A DNA stretch of 64,000 nt from assembly GCA_016702335.1 (NCBI GenBank), contig JADJEF010000020.1, forward strand, positions 1,860,001-1,924,000, written 5' to 3'. Below the pieces are notes generated by a model. That model was not told where the DNA came from. It saw only the letters and a program-made list of their open reading frames with translations, and made no database searches. The position numbers were made by a program, and so were the translations under genes. Below, in pieces: positions 52,929-61,900 of this stretch; the first letter of the stretch is position 1; every line of letters starts with the position of its first letter. The stretch is from Rhodocyclaceae bacterium. GTDB lineage: Bacteria; Pseudomonadota; Gammaproteobacteria; Burkholderiales; Rhodocyclaceae.

Positions 52929-52961
52929 AACGGTGCGCGTCAGGCGCAACTGGGGTAGATC

Positions 52962-55900
52962 ATGGCGATTTCGGCGACAACTGTTCTTTCTGGGTACACG
53001 ACCGATCAAATTGAGGCGCTGACGACAGCTGATGCCTTGATATTGACTTCAACCCAGTTGCAGTCTCTCGGGACCAATATCTACGCCCTTGAGCCGGCGG
53101 ACCTTGCGCTGGTTAAAACAACCGCGATTTCCGGCCTGACGTCGGCGCAGATGGGAGTTTTGGTTGATGCCCAATTGGCGGCCTTGAACACGGCGCAGGT
53201 GTCAAAACTAACCTCCAGTCAAGTAGTGGGTTTGACCTCTGACAAGATCGACGCCCTCGATGCTGTCGATGTCGGCGTACTCGCCAACGCAGTGATCAGC
53301 GCACTACGCACCGACCAGATTCGCGGCATGACCACGGCTCAGATCGATGGATTGACGGCCACACAGGTGGCCGTGCTCACCAGTGCACAGATGTCGGGTT
53401 TGACCTCTGATCAGTTGGGGGCGATCACAGCGACAGATTTAGCCTCGCTCACCACTCGCTCACTTGCCCAACTAACCGATGCGCAATTGGATGGTCTTAA
53501 GACCGCCCAAGTAGCTGCACTCACCTTCCAGCAGGTAGCGGCACTGACCTCGGCTCAGGTGGCCAGCCTGTCTGATGCTCAGGTGGTCGCACTTGGCACT
53601 GATATCGGTGCCTTGAGCGCTGCGGGAATCTCCAGCCTTACCGTCAGCGCAGTCGATGCGCTGACTACAGGGCAGGTGCTGGCAATTACGGCAACCTCGG
53701 TTCCTGGACTCGGTACGGCCCAGGTTGCTGTACTCGATACGGCGCAGGCGGCCGCATTGAACTTTGGCCAAATCGCCGCCATGACCACTACACAGCTGTC
53801 TGCGCTCAGCTCGGCGCAGTTCGGCACTTTCTTGGTCAGTGAGATTCCGGCAATCAATAGTTCGAATATTGCGGGTCTGAGCACATCGGTAATTTCGGCG
53901 CTTACGTCGTCGCAGTTAGCCGCTATTACGCCCACGAATATCAAGGGTCTCAGCACCACCCAAATTGACGCGCTAAGCACAGCGCAAGTTAAAGATTTAA
54001 GCGGGTCACAGGTCGGTGCCCTAACGTCAACTCAATGGTCTGCATTTGACACGGCTCAGGTTCGGGCACTCGATACGGCCGATATCGGTCAGATAACATC
54101 CACGGCAATCGCGGGGCTGTCAACCGAAAACTTGCAGGCCTTGACGACAGCGCAGATTGCCGCGTTTTCTGCCGCTGCAATTCAAGGTTTGACGACATCA
54201 GCGATTGATGCGCTTAATACGGCCCAGGTGGCCGGATTGAACTCCACGCAGTTTGGTGCGCTTACTTCAGCTCAGTTGCAAGTGCTCTCTGCCGATCTGG
54301 CAGTCGTCGGCACTGACGACATCGCCCAAATCAAGAGCTCGGCGATCGCTGGCCTGCAGTTGGGCAATATCGCTACCATGACTACCGCACAGGTTGCCGC
54401 GATCTCGGCCGCAGCAATCAAGGGCTTGACCACAGCCCAGATTGACGCGATGACTACTGCGCAGCTGGATGCCTTGTCGGTGAGCCAGCTTGGTGCGTTT
54501 ACCTCAGGTCAGATGGCCGGCTTTGCTGGCAGCGACTTGGCGGCAATCAATACCTCTGATTTCGCCAGCTTTGCGGCAACGGCCATTGGCGGGCTGTCAG
54601 CTGGCCAGTTGGATTCGGTCACCACGGCACAGCTCAAGGCCATGACGGCCAGCCAGCTTGCCGCGTTGAACTCCGCACAATTGGCCAGTCTGGAAGCGGC
54701 CCAAGTGGCTGCCATAGAAACCGTAGACATCGCTAGCATCACGAGCGCCGCAATCAGTGGCTTGGCCGTGGCGTCGATGACGACTGCACAGGTTGCCGCG
54801 CTAAGCGCCACTGCGGTCGGTGGATTGACCACCGCGCAGGTGCATGGCCTGTCCGACGACCAGGTGACGGCATTGACTGCAGCCCAGATTGGGGCGTTGA
54901 AATCGAGCCAACTCGCGGTGTTGACCGGTACGGACATTGATCTGCTCACCACGACAGAAGTGCGGGCTATCACCTCCGCCGGAATAACGGGTTTGACTAG
55001 TGATGCCATCGGCAGCCTTGATGCAAACCAGATGGCCGCTATTGCTGCCGGGTCGATTGCCGGCATCAGCTCCGCTCAAATCGCCATGTTGGCAACGCAT
55101 CAGCTGAATGATCTCACGGCCGCTCAGATTGCGGGCATGACCTCCACTCAGGTCATGGGGCTCGGGGCTGACGATATCGCCACGCTGACGGCACTATCTC
55201 CGATAAACGCCAATGAGGCGGCCGTTGCGCAGGCCCTTAAGCCCTGGATCGAAGCATCAACAGATCGTATCTCGACTTACCTCGGATTAGCGGCAAATAC
55301 CAGTCAGCAGGCTGCCCTTGAAGTCAACTTGTTCAATGGTTCGGTAGGCGGTGTGGCCGCCTCTGTGTCGAGCAATGGAGTGTCGCAGACACTAAATATC
55401 GACATGGCGGATTTCTCGCCGGCGAATCTGCCGAATGGTGGTACCGCGCCTTTCTACAACGACCGCATCATCGCGCATGAGATGGTTCATGCGGTAATGA
55501 ACAGTGCACTTTCCACGTATCAGATGGATAACTGGAGTGCTGCCCTTACTACAGCGCAGTTAGCTTCGTGGGAAGACAAAATGCCCACCTGGTTCCTGGA
55601 GGGCGTTGCGGAACTGATACACGGTGCGGACGAACGCGTTCTCGCTGATCTTGGCGGTGCTGCGCTGACTACTGCGCAACTTGCCACCAATGCAGCCTCG
55701 ATGGTGGGTGTGCTTGATGATGCTTGGGCCGGCACCAGCAAGCAGTACTCGGCCTCCTACATGGCGGTTCGCAAGCTGCATGCCGAGCTGATTGCCTCTG
55801 GAGCCACAGAAGGTATCAAGGACCTGTTGGAGTACATGCAGGCGAATCCGAGCGCATCGCTGGATGACAGCATTGATGCGCTTGATGGAGGTGGTACTGG

Positions 55901-58900
55901 TCTTGAGAGCTTCGTGGCCTCGTTCACTGGCGCGGCTGGCGCGGCATTTATTACCAGCCAATACAGCACGCTGACGAATGCCGACACAGGAGCGATAGGT
56001 GGAGCAGATGTTTCTGGCGGTAGTGTGCTCACTTCGCAGAGCATCATCAGCTATGACCCCTTGGATGAAACAACGGCGAGCACCTTCACCTCAAACGGCT
56101 TCACTGTCACGATGGACGCCGGGCTGTCCAACCAACGCTTGATTGCATCGATCAGCAGTAGTGCCATCAAAGGCTTCAGCACCGATCAAATTGCCGCGTT
56201 GCAAACGGACCAAGTGGCAGCCTTCTCGGCAACGGCCATCAGCGGTTTGACCAATGCGCAACTGCAAGCGATGGGGACCAACCAGATTCAGGCCCTCACC
56301 ACCGCTCAAATCGCCCAAATCAGTAGCGCTCAGGTAGGCGGTTTGCGCACTGATCAGATGGCTGCCATGCAAACCGAAGATGTGGCCAGACTGACAAGCG
56401 GTGTCATCGGCGCGCTGACTGGTGCGCAGCTGTCGGGATTCGGCACCGATCAAATTGTGTCAATGTCGTCGACACAAATCGGGTCGTTCACGACGAACAA
56501 CATCAGTGGTCTGACGTCTACCCAAATTGCGTCCATCGAAACAAGCGACATCGCCGCGATCAAGACCTCAGTCATTGCGGCATTGTCGGCAGGGCAAATT
56601 GAGGGGCTCTCCAGTACGCAGATAAGTGCCATGACGGCCGCCCAGCGCGCCATCCTGCCCGCGGGTGCCATCACCACCTCGGCGATCACTGCGATGACCA
56701 CCGTCGAAATTGCGGCGCTGTCATCAAGCACACTCCAGGGGTGGACCTCCACCCAATTGCAGCAGCTCAATTCGGTGCAGATAGCGGCGATCACCACGGC
56801 CAACATCAAAGCGCTGCTGACCAGTCAGGTTGACGATTTGCTGCCCAGTCAGGTCGCGGCACTGACATCCACCCAGGTTGCCGCCTTGGCATCAACTCAG
56901 GTGGTGGCGCTGACCACAACCCAACTGGCAAACATAGAAACGGGCGATATCGCTTCTTTGGCGTCATCCGGGTTAGCTGTGCTGTCGTCGGCTCAAATGG
57001 CCGCATTGGCTGAATCGCAAGTGACAAATTTGTCTCAGGCTCAGTTCGGGGCGCTGGGGACGACGCAGGTCCAAGGCTTTAACGCCGCTCAGATTGCTGC
57101 CATAGAAACCCGAGACCTCGCTGCACTGAAGACGAGTGTCATCGCAGCATTCTCGACAGACCAAGTTCGTGCTTTGACCGAGAGTCAAGTCTCGACCATG
57201 AGCTCCGCGTCACTCGGGGCGCTGACCAGTACCCAGTTGAGCGCGCTTACAAATACTCAGTTCCAAGCATTGAATACTGCGCAGATCTCAAGCTTGACCA
57301 CGGCCCAGATCAAGGGCGTCACCGACGCACAGGTTGCACAGATTGAAACGGCAGACTTGGTCGCTATAAAGACGTCTGTGCTTGCTGCAATGACGACCAG
57401 TCAGATCAGTAGCTTGACGGTCGACCAGATCGCTAAGCTTACTTCTGGCCAGTTGCAGGCCTTGTCCACGGACCAGGTACGTGCCATCGGTATTCCTCAG
57501 ATTCAGGCGCTGACCACCGCGCAAGCTGCCCTGATCAAAGATTCGCAAGTGGCAGGATTCTCGACGCAGCAAATTGCGGCCATCGAAACTGCCGATTTGC
57601 AAAAGCTCAGCACAGGCTTTATTGCTGGCATGACGACAGCCCAGGTCGCCGCGCTTACCGCCGACCAGATCGCCGCGCTGACGACTGCCCAATCAAGCGT
57701 ACTGAGTTCTTCGCAACTGGGTTCGCTCAGCCCAACCGATACGGCGGCCCTGACCTCGGACCAGATAAGTCGCTTGACCTCGTCACAAATTGGTGGTCTC
57801 TCGACAGGGCAGGTTGCAGGCATCGAACCCTCAAATATCGGGCTGATCAGTACCAGTGCAATCGCAGGGGTCTCAGCAGCGCAGATGGGCGCACTCTCCG
57901 CGGATCAAGTGGCGCAACTCAGTACCAATCAATTCTCCAAGCTCTCGTCTACGCAAGTCGGAGGGCTGTCGACGGCTCAGATTCAAGGGATGAGTACCAC
58001 CCAGGCAAACTTGCTGAGCACCACTCAGGCAGGTGGCCTGACGTCAGCGCAGATCGCACGCATGGATGTCGACGATGTTCAGGCTCTCAAGAGCGGTGTA
58101 ATCGCCAGCCTGAATACTCTCCAGTTTACCGGGCTTACCGCCGATCAGATCGCCGCATTGACGACGGCGCAGTTTAGCTCGATCAACTCTGCCCAGTTGT
58201 CGCGGTTATCGTCCGACGAGATTCAGGCGCTGCGTACCGACCAGACGGCGCGCCTGACGTCAACACAGATTGCTGGCTTGACGTCAGATCAGATCGGCAA
58301 GCTTGAAACACTCGATCAGCAAGCCATCTCTACGGCAGCTATTGCTGCTCTGACTGATACCCAGATTGATGGTTTCTCGGCTCAGCAGATTGCCGACCTG
58401 ACGACCAGTCAGGTTAAAGCACTCAGTTCGTCGCAGATCGCTGGCTTCTCTACGGCGCAGATCAGAGCGATTGAAGCTGAAGATATCAAACAGTTGTCCA
58501 CCGCAGCCATCGCGGCGCTGACGACGCTTCAGGCTTCAGTTCTCACTGGGGACCAAGTACTTGCCTTGGGAACGGCACAATTTGCCGCTTTTGAGGCCGC
58601 CGATCTGGCCGGGCTCTCGGCCAGCGCCTTGCAGGCGATGACTACGGCACAAGCCGCCGCCATGGGCTCTACCCAAGCGGCGGGCCTGACCTCTGCCCAA
58701 CTTGCCAATCTGGAAGCGGAAGATTTGGCGGCGCTGTCTCAGGCGGTAGTCGGTAGCCTCAGCGACACCCAGCTCGACGGTTTGCTTGCACAGCAAATCA
58801 AAGACATGACGACGGCTCAGTTCGCTGCACTGAAAGCCACTCAGGTAGCGGGGCTTTCGAGTGTTCAAATTGCCGCAATTGATACCGATGACATTAAACA

Positions 58901-61900
58901 GTTGAGCACGGGCGCCATTGCGGCATTGACCACTGCTCAAGCAGCGCAACTCAATGCCGAGCAATTGGCAGCATTGACTACGGCTCAATTCAAGGCGCTG
59001 GAGCCTGCTGATGTTGGCGCACTGGGTACCAATGCAATCTCTGGTCTGACGTCTGCTCAGGCAGCAGTTTTGAGTGTGGCTCAGTTGGGGCAGATGACAT
59101 CAGCTCAAATTGCGAAACTCGATGCTGATGATGTCAAGCAATTTGGCACCTCTTTGATTCAGGCGCTTACCAATTCGCAAATCGATGGAATGACCGCAGA
59201 GCAGGTCAGCGGCATGACCACCGTCCAACTTGCAAAGCTGACTGCTTCCCAATTGGCCAGCTTCGACAGCACACAATTGCAGTCATTGACCACCGAACAA
59301 GCCGCTGCATTGGCTGCCACTCAAATCACAGGGCTAAGCTCAGTACAGCTCAATAAACTAGAGGATGTGGACCTCAAGGCGCTCTCAACCAGCGTCATTG
59401 CTGCGCTCAATAGCGTGCAAATTCAGGGGCTATCAGTCCAGCAGATCGCCGATCTCACGACAACGCAGGCGGCTGCGCTCACCATCACTCAACTCGCCGG
59501 CATGACCACGACGCAGGTGGCGGCATTCGAACTGGATGACGTCAAGAAATTGTCGACAAGCTTGATCGCCGGACTAAATACAGCGCAAGCGGCTTCACTG
59601 AGTGCAGATCAGTTGGGTGCAATGACGACCGATCAGTTCAAGGCATTGGACGTCACCGATCTCGGCAGTATCGTCACGTCTTCAATCGGTGGTATGACGA
59701 CGGCGCAAGCCAGTGTGTTGTCCGCAACGCAGGCGGTTGGCTTGACCTCTGCTCAGCTCGCGCGCATTGATGCGGAAGACATTGCCAAGTTTGCTACCTC
59801 TGTTATCGCTGGATTGACCAATACCCAGCTTGATGGATTGACGGCAGACCAGATGGCTGCGCTGAGCACCGTGCAATTCAGCAAACTGTCGGGCAATCAA
59901 ATTGCAAATCTGGACACAGCCCAGCTTCAGGCCATTACCACCGATCAGGCCAAGGCATTGACTGCCAGCCAACTCGCCGATATCACTTCGACGCAACTAG
60001 GCAAGCTTGAGGGGCAGGACTTGGCCCAATTGTCGAACAGCGCCGTTGCGAGCCTGTCTCCAACACAGTTGGATGGTCTGACGGTTTCCCAGATTTCCGA
60101 TTTGACAACAACCCAGAAAGCGGCACTCACCGCGACCCAGATTGCAAGTCTCTCGGGCGACCAACTCAATGCGCTGGGCTTGACCCTTTCAACATCGGCG
60201 ATCGCTGGTTTGACAACGGCACAAGTCAATCAGATGAGCGCCGATCAAATCGCCAGTCTGACGACAGATCAATTCAAGGCACTGGACGCCGAGAGTATTT
60301 CTGCCATCAGCACTTCTGCTATCGCAGGCATCACGACCGAACAGGCCGCACAACTGTCGGCAACGCAAGCAACCGGGCTCAGTTCTGCGCAGATCGCCGG
60401 GTTGGAGGTGGACGACTTCAAGTCCCTGGCTACCTCCGTTATCGCGGCCCTCAACGACGGGCAACTTGCCGGCATGCGCGCAGATCAACTTGGTGCCCTG
60501 CAGTCGGCCCAGTTCTCGAAGCTTTCCGCAAGTGCCTTTGGCGCGCTCAGCGACCAGTCGCTACAGGCAATCACGACGGCACAATCGGCTGCACTGACTG
60601 TTTCGCAGGCGAGCAGCCTGACCTCGACACAGCTTTCCAAACTTGAGCCGGATGATATAAAAGCATTCGCTACCTCAGTAATCTCGAACTTGAGTAACAG
60701 TCAGATTGACGGGCTGACTCGTGACCAGATCGGTGGGCTGACGACGCTGCAGGTAAGCAAGCTTTCAGCCAATCAAATTGGTAATCTAGATACCCAGCAA
60801 CTGCAGGCGCTCACAACCGCCCAGGCTGCCACCCTGACCGGGACTCAGATCGCAGAACTGTCATCCGCACAACTGTCCAAGCTCGAAGCCGAAGATATTG
60901 CAGTGTTGTCGCAGTCGGTCATCAAGGCACTCAGTGATTCCCAGCTTGATGGCCTGTCTGCTCAGCAAATTATTGATCTCACGACCACGCAGGCTGCTGC
61001 TTTGACGGCTGTCCAGGTAGCTGGGCTGACGTCCACGCAGTTTGCGGCCATTGCGGTTGATGATCTCAAGGTACTAAGTACCAGTGCCATTGGTGGGCTC
61101 ACCGAGACGCAAACTGTCGCGATGACAGCAGACCAACTGGCAGCTCTGACATCCAATCAATTCGAAGCACTTCAGGACACCGCTTTGGGGGCGGTTACCG
61201 CTGCTCAATTGACGGGGCTCACAACGTTGCAAGCCAGCCTCATGGGCGCCACCCAGATTGCCGGTTTGAACTCCACTCAAATCGCTGGACTCGATGCCGC
61301 AGATTTTGCGAAATTCTCGACATCGGTAGTCGGTGCGCTGACGGCTGAACAGGCTAAAGGTCTCACCGCGGATCAGTTGGCCGCCATATCAACCCAGCAG
61401 TTTGCGAAGCTGGGGGCGGAACAGTTGACGCAATTGGGTAATGACCAGATTCAGGCTTTGACCACCGATCACGCCAAGGCCCTCTCTGTCACCCAACTGG
61501 GCGGCTTGACCTCGGCGCAGCTGAACAAACTGGACGCGGTGGATGTAGCGCAATTGGGCACCTCGGTGATCCAGGCGCTGACGAATTTGCAGATGGACGG
61601 CTTGACGGCGGAGCAGATCGGTGCGATGAGCACGCTGCAGATATCGAAGCTGTCGGCGAGCCAGTTGGCGAGTCTGGATTCGGCGCAGTTGCAAGCGCTG
61701 ACGACCGATCACGCGAAAGCACTGACCGGGACGCAGATCGCGAGCCTGACCTCGACCCAGATTGGCAAGTTGGAAGACGTCGATCTGCAGCAACTCTCGA
61801 CGAGCGTGGTTGCTGGCTTGAGTGGCGATCAGATCAAAGGCCTGTCGGCCCAGCAAGTGACCGACCTGACCACCACCCAAGTGGCGTCACTGACCGCGAC

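Larger units (their letters stand above)
52653..52961. other. Divergent control region between the fusion GT and the giant gene
   Basis: This 309-bp AT-richer region carries the regulatory signals listed separately: a sigma-28-like site, a hairpin with T-tract, and a small hairpin (TGCGC-GTCAG-GCGCA, 52934-52948) next to the giant gene's weak ribosome-binding site. A 7-bp inverted repeat (GTTGAGA at 52697-52703, TCTCAAC at 52732-52738) brackets the promoter and could bind a regulator. Confidence 0.5.
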
